NCBI GenBank assembly: GCA_902627565.1
Contig: CACOJM010000009.1
Location: 1 to 39,743 of the forward strand
Length of the DNA stretch: 39,743 bases
Direction of reading: 5' to 3'
Source: an uncultured Pelagibacteraceae bacterium
GTDB taxonomy: Bacteria > Pseudomonadota > Alphaproteobacteria > Pelagibacterales > Pelagibacteraceae
In this document: piece by piece, positions 31,537-39,743 of the stretch
How positions within the stretch are numbered: position 1 is the first letter of the stretch
Layout of the letters: every line of letters begins with the position of its first letter
The notes under the pieces: model-generated
Told to the model about the DNA's origin: nothing
The model's database searches: none
Seen by the model: the letters and a program-made list of their open reading frames with translations, nothing else
Position numbers and translations under genes: made by a program

Positions 31537-33685
31537 CTTTCTTATTAATCCTATTTTCATGCAATAGAGGCTCAGTATATCCGGATGGTTGTTCTTTACC
31601 TTTAAAAATCAAATCACATGCAGTTTTAAATGCAATTGATTTTCCAAAATCATCGCTCATTTTAACATAATTTTTATCCCCATCATTTTGTTTATCAACT
31701 ATTTTTGCCATAGATTTCAAAATTTCTGTGACCTGAATTTTTGTGGTTATACCGTGATGTATCCAGTTTGCTATGTGTTGAGATGAAATTCTAAGTGTTG
31801 CTCTATCTTCCATTAACCCGATATTATTTATATCTGGAACTTTAGAACAACCAACTCCTTGGTCAATCCATCTAACGACATATCCCAAAATAGTCTGAGC
31901 TGAGTTAGAAATTTCAGAATTTATTTCGTCAACTGACCAGTTTGGTCTATCGGCAGTTGGTATTGTTAAAAGATCATTCAACTTTGCTTTTTCTCTGTCG
32001 ATAATTCTTTTTTGTTCATTGAATATGTCTATTTCATGATAATGAAGAGCATGTAAAGCCGCTGCTGTTGGAGATGGTACCCAAGCACAATTAGCCCCAG
32101 CTTTTAAATGACCAATCTTTTCAATCGTCATTTGTTTCATCATATCTGGAGCTGCCCACATACCTTTGCCAATTTGAGCATTACCAGAAAACCCACAGCT
32201 AAGACCTATGTCTACATTATTATTTTCATATGCTGAAATCCATGTTGATGATTTCATATCACCTTTTTTAATCATGGGTCCAGCCTCCATTGATGTATGC
32301 ATTTCATCACCAGTGCGGTCTAAAAAACCTGTGTTAATGAAAAATACTCTATTTTTAAGTGTTCTTATACATTCTTTTAAATTTGCTGAAGTTCTTCTTT
32401 CTTCATCCATAATGCCAATTTTACAAGTATATTTTTCTAAACCTAAAGTTTGCTCAACTTTTGTAAAAATTAAATCTGTAAATTCTGTTTCCTCAGGTCC
32501 ATGCATTTTTGGTTTAACAATATAAACAGATCCAGTTCTAGAATTCTTTTTTCTTTTTAAATCATGTAGAGCAGCAGCAGTTGTTATAAAAGCATCCATT
32601 ATTCCCTCAGGTACTTCAGAACCATCTTTTAAAATAATAGAGGAATTTGTCATTAGATGACCAACATTTCTTATTAGTAACAAACTTCTACCATGTAGCT
32701 TTAATCCAATACCATCTTTTGATATATAACTTCTGTCTGGATTTAGTTTTCTTTCCAAAAGTTTACCTTCTTTTTCAAATTTTGATTTTAAGTCTCCCTT
32801 CATAAGGCCCAACCAATTTCTATAACAGATAATTTTATCTGCAGCATCTACTGCAGCAACGCTATCCTCGTTATCACAAATTGTTGATACTGCAGACTCA
32901 ATAATTATGTCACTAATACCAGCATGATCTTGTTGAGCTGCAAATGCTCGAGAGTCTTTTAAAATTTCAATATGTAAATTATTATTTTTTAAAATAATTG
33001 CTGATGGATTATCACTCTCGCCTCTGTGCCCAACAAATTTGTCTTTGTCTTCCAAATCAAATATATCAGCACCTTTTAAAATTTTTAATTTTCCATTTTT
33101 CACAGCAAAACTTGTAATTTTATTCCAACTTAAGCCAGTTAATGAAAAATATTTATCTAAAAAATCTCTCCCATATTTTATGACCATTTCACCTCTAAGT
33201 GGGTCATATCTTTCAGAAACACTGTCTTCAGACTGTTCAATTACATCTGTACCATAAAGACTATCGTATAAGCTCATCCATCTTGCATTCGCAGCATTCA
33301 AGGCATACCTTGCATTCATAATAGGCACCACTAATTGTGGGCCTGCTATACTTGTAATTTCTTCATCAACATTTTTAGTTTCTATTTTAAAATCAGATCC
33401 CTCATTTTTTAAATATTCAATATCTAATAAAAATTGCTTATATTCTTCAAAATTAAATTCCTGACCCTTATTTTTGATATGCCAATTATCGATTTTTTTT
33501 TGTAGATCTTGCCTTTTATTTAAAAGATTTTTATTTTTTGGAGCAAGCTCATGGACAACCTTATCAAAATCAGTCCAAAACTTTTTTGTTGAAATATCTG
33601 TATCTTTTAAAACTTCATTATTGACGAATTCTAACAATTCACTTGATATTTTAAGATTATTCAATTCTACATAATTTTTTTTCAT
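31523..33685 (-). CDS. glcB: Malate synthase G
   Basis: Condenses glyoxylate with acetyl-CoA to malate. The 720-residue length is normal for the G isoform. The signature INTGFLDRTGDEMHTSMEAG is present, along with SCGFSGNAQIGKGMWAAPDMM and WVPSPTAAALHALHYH. An upstream in-frame ATG (33721) would add 12 residues; the start at 33685 (MKKNYVELN) is chosen because it matches the family N-terminus. In studied SAR11 genomes a glycine riboswitch precedes malate synthase; I find none in the 99 bp before this start. It shares the divergent spacer with accA. Confidence 0.94.
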   Translation of the reverse strand: MKKNYVELNNLKISSELLEFVNNEVLKDTDISTKKFWTDFDKVVHELAPKNKNLLNKRQDLQKKIDNWHIKNKGQEFNFEEYKQFLLDIEYLKNEGSDFKIETKNVDEEITSIAGPQLVVPIMNARYALNAANARWMSLYDSLYGTDVIEQSEDSVSERYDPLRGEMVIKYGRDFLDKYFSLTGLSWNKITSFAVKNGKLKILKGADIFDLEDKDKFVGHRGESDNPSAIILKNNNLHIEILKDSRAFAAQQDHAGISDIIIESAVSTICDNEDSVAAVDAADKIICYRNWLGLMKGDLKSKFEKEGKLLERKLNPDRSYISKDGIGLKLHGRSLLLIRNVGHLMTNSSIILKDGSEVPEGIMDAFITTAAALHDLKRKKNSRTGSVYIVKPKMHGPEETEFTDLIFTKVEQTLGLEKYTCKIGIMDEERRTSANLKECIRTLKNRVFFINTGFLDRTGDEMHTSMEAGPMIKKGDMKSSTWISAYENNNVDIGLSCGFSGNAQIGKGMWAAPDMMKQMTIEKIGHLKAGANCAWVPSPTAAALHALHYHEIDIFNEQKRIIDREKAKLNDLLTIPTADRPNWSVDEINSEISNSAQTILGYVVRWIDQGVGCSKVPDINNIGLMEDRATLRISSQHIANWIHHGITTKIQVTEILKSMAKIVDKQNDGDKNYVKMSDDFGKSIAFKTACDLIFKGKEQPSGYTEPLLHENRINKKASQN

Positions 33686-33737
33686 TATATCTTTTCTAAA
33701 ACTCCGATAAAATGAAGTCAAATAATTTAGTGAAGCA

Positions 33738-33765
33738 TTGACATTTTGTTGTCATTTTTCATAGT
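33738..33765 (+). promoter_or_regulatory. Probable accA promoter with palindromic -35 region
   Basis: A consensus TTGACA (33738-33743) lies in the glcB/accA spacer; CATAGT (33760-33765), 16 bp on, is the best -10 candidate. TGACA at 33739-33743 and TGTCA at 33750-33754 form an inverted repeat with a six-base spacer, so the opposite strand carries an ATGACA that could be a -35 for glcB. A shared or competing promoter pair is possible. Confidence 0.4.
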
Positions 33766-33784
33766 TATTTCATATTTATATAAA

Positions 33785-34879
33785 ATGAAAAATTACTTAA
33801 ATTTTGAAACAGAAATAAAAGACCTTGAGATTGAATTAGAAAAACTTAAAGATCCATATAATCAAAGCGGGCTTTCAGAAGTTGATACACAAAAAATATC
33901 ACAAACTCAAAAAGAACTTAATGATAAGTTAGAAAATATATATTCAAATTTAGACCCTTGGCAGACAACGATGGTTGCTCGTCATGAAGATAGACCCAAA
34001 TCAAAATTTTTTATTGATAATTTATTTAACGATTTTATCCCTTTGTCAGGTGATAGATATTACGGTGAAGATAAATCTGTTTTAACCGGATTTGCAAAAT
34101 TTAACGGACAATCAGTATTAGTTATCGGTCAAGAGAAAGGGGAGGATTTAGATAGTCGAATTAAAAGAAATTTTGGAATGATGAGACCAGAGGGATATAG
34201 AAAAACAATTCGTTTAATGGAGCTTGCAAATAGATTTAATATCCCAATCATTTCATTTATAGATACCCCTGGAGCTTATCCTGGAGTTGGTGCAGAAGAA
34301 AGGGGGCAAGCAGAAGCGATTGCAAAATCAATTGAATGCTGCATGAAATTAAATGTTCCAACTATTGCGATAATTATTGGTGAAGGAGGTTCAGGTGGTG
34401 CCATTGCATTAGCCTCTTCAAGTAAAGTTTTAATGTTAGAGAATGCAATTTATTCTGTTATTTCTCCTGAGGGATGTGCGACTATCTTATGGAGAGATCC
34501 AAAAAAAATGTTAGATGCAGCTAAAGCAATGAAACTTTCAGCAAAAGATTTATTAGAATTGGAAATTGTAGATGAAATAATCGCCGAGCCTCTCGGAGGT
34601 GCGCATAGAGATAAAGATTTAATACTTGAAAATATTAGAGAGTCATTAATAAAAAACCTTGACCAATTTAAAGATATGTCATCTGATGAAATTTTTAATA
34701 ATAGAAAAAATAAATTTTTAAAGATAGGAAGAAATAAAGGTTTTATTACTAACCCAGAAGATTTAAGTTCACTATCTGCGCCAAGTTACAAGATTTACGA
34801 AATTGCAAAATCTAGAAAATTGATTATTGCAACAACAATTATCGTAACTATTTTGGTTTTACTTTTTACTTTTTTATAA
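33785..34879 (+). CDS. accA: Acetyl-CoA carboxylase carboxyltransferase subunit alpha with C-terminal membrane tail
   Basis: AccA pairs with AccD in the carboxyltransferase. The 364-residue protein starts MKNYLNFETEI (an upstream TTG frame at 33746 is rejected) and has DPWQTTMVARHEDRP, GDRYYGEDKSVLTG, MMRPEGYRKTIRLM, IDTPGAYPGVGAEERGQ, IGEGGSGGAIAL and SVISPEGCATILWRD. The E. coli protein ends about where this one reads NRKNKFLKIG; here some 35-40 residues follow, and the last 19 (346-364) are purely hydrophobic after a basic KSRK, the layout of a tail anchor. The stop overlaps the convergent secA end by 6 bp. Confidence 0.95.
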   Translation: MKNYLNFETEIKDLEIELEKLKDPYNQSGLSEVDTQKISQTQKELNDKLENIYSNLDPWQTTMVARHEDRPKSKFFIDNLFNDFIPLSGDRYYGEDKSVLTGFAKFNGQSVLVIGQEKGEDLDSRIKRNFGMMRPEGYRKTIRLMELANRFNIPIISFIDTPGAYPGVGAEERGQAEAIAKSIECCMKLNVPTIAIIIGEGGSGGAIALASSSKVLMLENAIYSVISPEGCATILWRDPKKMLDAAKAMKLSAKDLLELEIVDEIIAEPLGGAHRDKDLILENIRESLIKNLDQFKDMSSDEIFNNRKNKFLKIGRNKGFITNPEDLSSLSAPSYKIYEIAKSRKLIIATTIIVTILVLLFTFL

Positions 34880-37420
34880 ACTGCCGCAGCATTTCTTAAA
34901 TTTTTTACCTGAGCCACAAGGACAAGGTTCGTTTCTGCTTACTTTTTTATTTAAATCTTTAAACTTAGATTTATCATTTTTATTTTCTTCAATAGTATCT
35001 TTTGGAGATTCTACAAACTTAAGATTTAACAAAACTGTTATATAGTCTTGTTTGAGTTTATAAAGTAATTCTTCGAAAAGTGTAAAAGCCTCTTTTTTAT
35101 ACTCTATTAAAGGATCTCTCTGGCCATAAGATCTTAATCCAATAACTTGTCTTAACTGCTCTAAATATTGAATATGAGATTTCCAATTAATGTCAATTGT
35201 CTGTAGAAATATTCTTTTCTCTATTTCTTTAGACTGATTTTCACCTAAAAGCTTTATTCGATCATCACGAGTTTCATTAAACTTCTTAGAAATTTTATCT
35301 TTTAAGTTTTCATCACTATCATTAATCAATTTTTTTAACTCGTCTTCGGTCAGATTTTTACCCATTAAAATTTTAATTTTATTATCAAAATCCAAATTTT
35401 TTAGATTTGTTTTTTTCTGTATTTTAAGATTTATTAGATCTTCCTTTATTTCATCTAAAAAATTATTCGAATAATTAAAGATCTGGTCACTGTCCATTGC
35501 CTCTTTTCTTTGAGAAAAAATTACATGTCTTTGATCATTCAAAACATTGTCAAATTTTATTAATGTTTTTCGAATGTCGAAATTTCTAGCCTCAACTTTT
35601 TGTTGTGCTCTTTCTAAAGCTTTGTTAATCCAAGGATGATCAATACTTTCTCCATCACGTAATCCAAGTTTTTCAAGCATATTGTTCATTGACTCTGAAC
35701 CAAAAATTCTCATTAAATCATCCTCCAAACTTACATAAAAAATTGAGCTTCCCTCATCTCCTTGACGACCCGCTCTACCTCTTGCTTGATTGTCGACTCT
35801 CCTGGACTCCATTCTCTCAGTGCCAATTACAAATAAACCACCTAAAGATTTAACATTTTGTTTATCTTTAGTTAATTTTTCTAAAGATAATGAGCCTTTT
35901 TTTCCACCAAGCTGAATGTCAACTCCTCTTCCTGAAATACTCGTTGTTATTATTACAGAACCTTCTTTTCCAGCATTCGCTATAATTTCTGCTTCACTCT
36001 CATGATTTTTTGCATTCAAAACAACATGTTTAATTTTTTCTTTATCCAAAAGCCTAGAATAAATTTCTGATTTATTTATGCTAGATGTAAAAATTAATAA
36101 TGGTTGCCCACTTTTATGGCAATCTTTTATTTTATCTACTATCGCATTATTTTTTTCACTTTCTGTTCTAAAGATTTGATCATTGTAATCCTTTCTAATC
36201 ATTTTTTGATTAGTTGGAATTACAACAACTGGTAAATTATAGATTTCAAAAAATTCTTCAGATTCTGTTACTGCTGTTCCTGTACATCCAGATATTTTTT
36301 TATAAAGTTTAAAGTAATTCTGATAAGTAATTGATGCTAGAGTTTGATTTTCGGAATGAACCTCTATTCTCTCTTTGGCCTCTAGAGCTTGATGTAGTCC
36401 ATCTCCAAATCTTCTACCCTCAAGTATTCTTCCAGTAAGTTCGTCTATTATCTTTAGGGAATTATCCTTCACTATATAATCTTTACCTTTTTGAAATAAA
36501 TGATTTGCTCTTAGAGCCTGATTTACATGATGAACTAAATTTAAATTTTCAGGATCATAGAAATTATTATTCTTTAAAATACCTGCGTTAGAAAAGATTT
36601 TTTCCACATTATTGATCCCTTCATTTGTTAACATGATATTTTTATCTTTCTCGTCTATTTCGTAGTCTATGTTTTTTAATTGTTTTACTAATTTATCTAT
36701 AGCCAGATATTGATCGGTTTTATCCTCGGCAGCACCTGAGATTATTAAAGGTGTTCTTGCTTCATCTATTAAACAAGAATCTATTTCATCGACTATGGAA
36801 AAAAAATGTTCTCTTTGAACCATTTCTTCTCTAGAAAATTTCATATTATCTCTCAAATAATCAAAACCCAGCTCGCTGTTTGTTGCATAAGTTATGTCAA
36901 AGTTATAATTATTTTTCCTTTCATTATCGTCTTGATAATTGTTTATGAAACCAGATTTCATTCCTAAAAAATTATAAATCTCCCCCATTTCAATTGCGTC
37001 TCTTTTAGCTAAATAATCATTAACAGTTACAACATGAACACCTTTTTCATAAAGTGCGTTTAGATATGCTGCTAAAGTAATAGTTAAAGTTTTTCCTTCA
37101 CCAGTTTTCATTTCAGCTATCTTAGACTCATGTAGAACTATCCCTCCAATAATTTGAACATCAAAATGTCTCTCATTTCTAACTCTTTTTGATGCTTCTC
37201 TAATAAGTGCGAAAGCTTCAGGAAGTATTTGGTTTATGTCTTCACCATCTTTTAGTCTCTTTTTAAACTCCAATGTCTTTTTCGGAAAGTCATTATCATT
37301 AAGTTTAGCAAATACAACCTCTAAAGAGTTTACTTTTTGAACAATTTTATTAAGCCTTTCGAGCTCTCTTTGGTTGCTTGATTTTATAAATTTTGAAATA
37401 AAGTTTAAAGGATTTAGCAT
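34874..37420 (-). CDS. secA: Preprotein translocase ATPase SecA
   Basis: SecA drives proteins through SecYEG. The 848-residue protein has Walker A MKTGEGKT (104-111), VNDYLAKRDA, the DEID box in VDEIDSCLIDEARTPLIISG, TSISGRGVDIQLGG and RGRAGRQGDEGSS, and ends in the zinc-binding SecB/ribosome-binding motif CPCGSGKKFKKCC (Cys833, Cys835, Cys844, Cys845). It is somewhat shorter than E. coli SecA (901), mainly in the C-terminal linker. It diverges from argJ with a 65-bp gap. Confidence 0.97.
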   Translation of the reverse strand: MLNPLNFISKFIKSSNQRELERLNKIVQKVNSLEVVFAKLNDNDFPKKTLEFKKRLKDGEDINQILPEAFALIREASKRVRNERHFDVQIIGGIVLHESKIAEMKTGEGKTLTITLAAYLNALYEKGVHVVTVNDYLAKRDAIEMGEIYNFLGMKSGFINNYQDDNERKNNYNFDITYATNSELGFDYLRDNMKFSREEMVQREHFFSIVDEIDSCLIDEARTPLIISGAAEDKTDQYLAIDKLVKQLKNIDYEIDEKDKNIMLTNEGINNVEKIFSNAGILKNNNFYDPENLNLVHHVNQALRANHLFQKGKDYIVKDNSLKIIDELTGRILEGRRFGDGLHQALEAKERIEVHSENQTLASITYQNYFKLYKKISGCTGTAVTESEEFFEIYNLPVVVIPTNQKMIRKDYNDQIFRTESEKNNAIVDKIKDCHKSGQPLLIFTSSINKSEIYSRLLDKEKIKHVVLNAKNHESEAEIIANAGKEGSVIITTSISGRGVDIQLGGKKGSLSLEKLTKDKQNVKSLGGLFVIGTERMESRRVDNQARGRAGRQGDEGSSIFYVSLEDDLMRIFGSESMNNMLEKLGLRDGESIDHPWINKALERAQQKVEARNFDIRKTLIKFDNVLNDQRHVIFSQRKEAMDSDQIFNYSNNFLDEIKEDLINLKIQKKTNLKNLDFDNKIKILMGKNLTEDELKKLINDSDENLKDKISKKFNETRDDRIKLLGENQSKEIEKRIFLQTIDINWKSHIQYLEQLRQVIGLRSYGQRDPLIEYKKEAFTLFEELLYKLKQDYITVLLNLKFVESPKDTIEENKNDKSKFKDLNKKVSRNEPCPCGSGKKFKKCCGSL

Positions 37421-37485
37421 CAGTTTTTGATTTATTATTTACTTATATCCTTTAATATAATTATCAAATAAATATTTTAAATACT

Positions 37486-38787
37486 ATGGGCTTAAATTTA
37501 TCCAATTTTTTAGTTTCTAAATCAAAAAACAAGAGAATGAAGGAATTTCAAGATTTAGATCATATTGATGGTTTGTCGATATCAAGTGTATCAGCAAATT
37601 TATACAAAAATACTAGAGATGATTTAGTATTATTTTATTTTAGAGATGGTGCAAATTATGCATCAGTTTATACACAATCAAAAGTTATATCAGAGAACAT
37701 AAAATGGAATTTGAATCAAAAGCCCAAAAAAATTCATTCATTATTAGTAAATGCGAGAAATGCAAATTGTTTTACTGGCAAGCAGGGCTACAAAAGCTTG
37801 GAGAAAATTGCTGAAATTCTTTGTCAAAAGTTAAATGAAAAGCAAATTGAGGATGAGGAAAATCCAAAAAAAATTAAACCTAAGGAAATTATTTTTGGCT
37901 GTACAGGAACTATTGGAGAGACCTTTCCTGAAGATAAAATCAGAGGAAAGATTCCTGAATTAATTGAAAAGATCAAGTATACCCAGAATAAATATATTTG
38001 GATGAAAGCAGCCTTGGGTATCATGACAACAGATACTCAGCCTAAAATGGCTATGGAAATTTGCCAAATAGGTAATACAGAAATAAAAATTTTTGGAATT
38101 ACTAAGGGATCCGGGATGATACAGCCTAACATGGCAACAACTTTAGCTTATATTTTTACAGATGCAGATCTTTCAAATGATATATTAAAGAAATTACTTA
38201 AAAAAAATATTGCTACAACATTTAATGCAATTACATGTGATGGAGACACCAGTACAAATGATATGGTTTGTATTTTTTCAACTGGTAAAGCAAAACATTC
38301 AAAAATAACCAATATAAACGATGATAAGATTAAAGATTTTGAAATTGCTCTAAATAATGTTTTATTAAATTTGGCAAAGAGAGTTGTAGCTGATGGCGAA
38401 GGAGCATCAAAATTTATTACTATTAATGTTGAAAATTGTAAAAATGAAAATGATGCAAAAAAAATAGCCTTTTCTATTGCTAATTCACCACTTGTCAAAA
38501 CTGCAATTGCTGGAGAAGATCCGAATTGGGGAAGGGTAGTTATGGCAATTGGAAAATCAGGTGTAATTTTAAACCTTGATAAACTATCAATAAGATTTGG
38601 TAACATCTATATTGTGCAAAATGGTAAACTCTTTTCTAATTATAGTGAGTCCGAAGTTTCAAGTTATATGAAAAGTGACAATATAGAGATTAATGTTAAT
38701 ATTTCTAATGGATCAAAAAAATTTACAGCATATACTATGGATTTAACTAAAAAATATCTTGAGATTAATTCTGATTATAGAAGCTAA
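37486..38787 (+). CDS. argJ: Bifunctional glutamate N-acetyltransferase / ornithine acetyltransferase
   Basis: ArgJ recycles the acetyl group between N-acetylornithine and glutamate in the cyclic arginine pathway. The 433-residue precursor contains GIMTTDT and the self-cleavage site KGSGMIQPNMATTLAYI, with cleavage expected between Ala217 and Thr218, Thr218 becoming the nucleophile. CDGDTSTNDM and EDPNWGRVVMAIGKSG are further motifs. An insertion rich in Lys/Glu (about 115-133) slightly lengthens the alpha chain. With argD and argF it gives three arginine genes in the window. Confidence 0.95.
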   Translation: MGLNLSNFLVSKSKNKRMKEFQDLDHIDGLSISSVSANLYKNTRDDLVLFYFRDGANYASVYTQSKVISENIKWNLNQKPKKIHSLLVNARNANCFTGKQGYKSLEKIAEILCQKLNEKQIEDEENPKKIKPKEIIFGCTGTIGETFPEDKIRGKIPELIEKIKYTQNKYIWMKAALGIMTTDTQPKMAMEICQIGNTEIKIFGITKGSGMIQPNMATTLAYIFTDADLSNDILKKLLKKNIATTFNAITCDGDTSTNDMVCIFSTGKAKHSKITNINDDKIKDFEIALNNVLLNLAKRVVADGEGASKFITINVENCKNENDAKKIAFSIANSPLVKTAIAGEDPNWGRVVMAIGKSGVILNLDKLSIRFGNIYIVQNGKLFSNYSESEVSSYMKSDNIEINVNISNGSKKFTAYTMDLTKKYLEINSDYRS

Positions 38788-38826
38788 CCTGTTGAAATTG
38801 ATACTATTAGTCACTAAATATGTATT

Positions 38827-39255
38827 ATGATTAAATATAAACTCAGTTGTAAAAATTGTGAATTATCTTTCGATAGCTGGTTTGCTTCATCAAAAGAGTA
38901 TGAAAAGCTTAAAAAAAAAAATTATTTAAATTGTCATAATTGTGGATCTAACGATGTAGAAAAAACCTTAATGGCCCCTAAACTAATTAATAAATTCAAA
39001 ACAGAGAGTTCTGATAAAAATATATCAAAAACAAAAGAAATTAATAAAAAAATTAGAGATTATCAAAATTTTATAAAGAAAAATTTTGAATACGTTGGAA
39101 AAAATTTTGCTTACGAAGCAAGATCTATTCATTACAAAAGTAAAAAAAAAGATAAGGGAATTTATGGGATTGCTTCAAAAGAAGAGATCAGAGAACTTAA
39201 AGAAGAAGGAATTGACACAGGTTTGATACCCTGGATAGAAGATAAAAATAGTTAG
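38827..39255 (+). CDS. DUF1178 family zinc-ribbon protein
   Basis: A 142-residue protein with an N-terminal zinc ribbon: Cys8 and Cys11 (LSCKNC) and Cys36 and Cys39 (LNCHNCG), with FDSWFASSKEYEKL between and VEKTLMAPKL after, which is the DUF1178 pattern. A basic linker and a C-terminal part (GIYGIASKEEIRELKEEGID, IPWIEDK) follow. Function is unknown. Its stop overlaps the convergent ubiG stop by 4 bp. Confidence 0.85.
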   Translation: MIKYKLSCKNCELSFDSWFASSKEYEKLKKKNYLNCHNCGSNDVEKTLMAPKLINKFKTESSDKNISKTKEINKKIRDYQNFIKKNFEYVGKNFAYEARSIHYKSKKKDKGIYGIASKEEIRELKEEGIDTGLIPWIEDKNS

Positions 39256-39743
39256 GTCTTAATAAATTTTGCAATATAGTTAACTGATTGGTCAGTGCTC
39301 AATTTCCATTCATTTAAAAGAAGATTAAATTTTACCCCTTTAAGATCATTTAAGATTAAATCGCATTTTTTTGTAAGATTAATTAATTCCTCAGGTTTTA
39401 TAAATTTTTCCCATTCATGTGTTCCTATAGGCAGCCATCCCAATACATATTCTGCTCCTATGATAGCAAATAAATAAGATTTCAAAGTTTTGTTTAATGT
39501 TGCTACGAACATTATGCCGTTCTTTTTTAATAATTTTGCACAGGATTTTAAGAAAAAATCAACATCATCTACATGTTCGATGATTTCCATGTTTAATATT
39601 ACGTCAAATTTATCATCAGTTCTAAAATTTTCAGGAGATGAACTATAATATTTAATTTTAAGTTCATTTTTTTTAGCATGTAATTTTGCAACATTAATAT
39701 TCTTTTCTGATGCATCGATTCCTGTCACGTCAGCACCCATCCT
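39252..39743 (-). CDS. ubiG: Ubiquinone biosynthesis O-methyltransferase (UbiG), 5' truncated by the window
   Basis: UbiG performs the two O-methylations of ubiquinone synthesis using SAM. About 163 codons are visible; the gene runs off the right edge, so the N-terminal part with the glycine-rich SAM motif is missing. The visible part has GADVTGIDASEKNINVAKLH (acidic end of the SAM strand), DVILNMEIIEHVDD, KLLKKNGIMFVATLN, the GAEYVLGWLPIGTHEW segment characteristic of UbiG, and a KFIKPEEL motif. The ATG at 39740 is internal, not the start. Confidence 0.9.
   Translation of the reverse strand, partial: RMGADVTGIDASEKNINVAKLHAKKNELKIKYYSSSPENFRTDDKFDVILNMEIIEHVDDVDFFLKSCAKLLKKNGIMFVATLNKTLKSYLFAIIGAEYVLGWLPIGTHEWEKFIKPEELINLTKKCDLILNDLKGVKFNLLLNEWKLSTDQSVNYIAKFIKT

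Noticed and set aside
33686..33721. Longer N-terminus for malate synthase G
   Set aside because: The extra 12 residues have no family match, and the next Met gives the normal N-terminus.
33746..33784. TTG start extending AccA by 13 residues
   Set aside because: It would sit over the probable promoter and is hydrophobic, unlike AccA N-termini; the ATG at 33785 gives the expected start.
38148..38606. 152-codon minus-strand frame within argJ
   Set aside because: It is antisense to a complete, motif-rich ArgJ and has no recognisable domain; a shadow frame.
1..39743. CRISPR arrays, insertion sequences, prophage or integrative-element ends
   Set aside because: No regularly spaced repeats, transposase or integrase genes, or attachment-like duplications flanking the tRNAs were seen; gene content is housekeeping throughout.

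Overview
The window is AT-rich, gene-dense bacterial chromosome that reads as a streamlined marine alphaproteobacterium of the SAR11 (Pelagibacterales) type. The evidence is Lys/Asn/Ile-rich proteins, almost no intergenic DNA, and alphaproteobacterial signatures: GcrA, an NDUFA9-like protein, DUF2948 and DUF1178 proteins, a HisZ/short-HisG pair, a tRNA-His lacking G-1, and the gene orders murA-DUF2948-hisD-infA, pyrF-trpF-trpB-trpA-accD-folC, cycM/kdsB-pheA and ffs-dnaX-ybaB-recR. I see no transposon, prophage, CRISPR array or obvious island. Genus-level assignment is inference from synteny and composition.

Layout. 1-2872 (+): end of murA, a DUF2948 gene, hisD, infA and tRNA-Phe. 2952-6642 (+): cspA, a 282-bp gap holding a hairpin and a candidate 31-codon gene, then tRNA-His directly followed by hisS-hisZ-hisG. 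6628-6759 (-): candidate 43-aa membrane protein. 6790-10399 (+): rmuC, an MGME1-like PD-(D/E)XK nuclease, sbcB (exonuclease I) and thioredoxin, a DNA-end-processing cluster. 10396-22825 (-): 14 tightly packed co-directional genes (rnd, kdsD, lptC, lptB, aroA, cmk, rpsA, ihfB, pyrF, trpF, trpB, trpA, accD, folC). 22842-23819 (+): NDUFA9-like gene; 23820-24317 (-): gcrA. 24501-26607 (+): argD-argF behind two inverted repeats. 26599-27141 (-): membrane cytochrome c. 27251-31536 (+): kdsB-pheA, SRP RNA, dnaX-ybaB-recR. 31523-33685 (-): glcB. 33785-34879 (+): accA with a hydrophobic C-terminal tail. 34874-37420 (-): secA. 37486-39255 (+): argJ and a DUF1178 gene. 39252 to the right edge (-): ubiG, truncated.

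How the genes work together. Amino-acid synthesis dominates: histidine (hisD, hisZ, hisG with hisS and tRNA-His), aromatics and tryptophan (aroA, trpFBA, pheA) and arginine (argD, argF, argJ). Envelope and lipid functions are murA, kdsD/kdsB/lptB/lptC and accA/accD. Information processing is rpsA, infA, ihfB, dnaX, recR, ybaB, SRP RNA and secA.

The strongest anomalies lie inside housekeeping genes. TrpB and TrpA have coordinated substitutions at the catalytic Glu109 position and at both partners of the alpha-Asp56/beta-Lys167 salt bridge. Cytidylate kinase has Ala where the P-loop lysine should be. AccA appears tail-anchored and AccD has rearranged zinc-knuckle spacing. tRNA-Phe has a paired change at the normally invariant positions 18 and 55. 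RNA genes end 4 to 11 nt before the start codons of hisS and dnaX. All six convergent gene pairs between firmly called genes abut or overlap.
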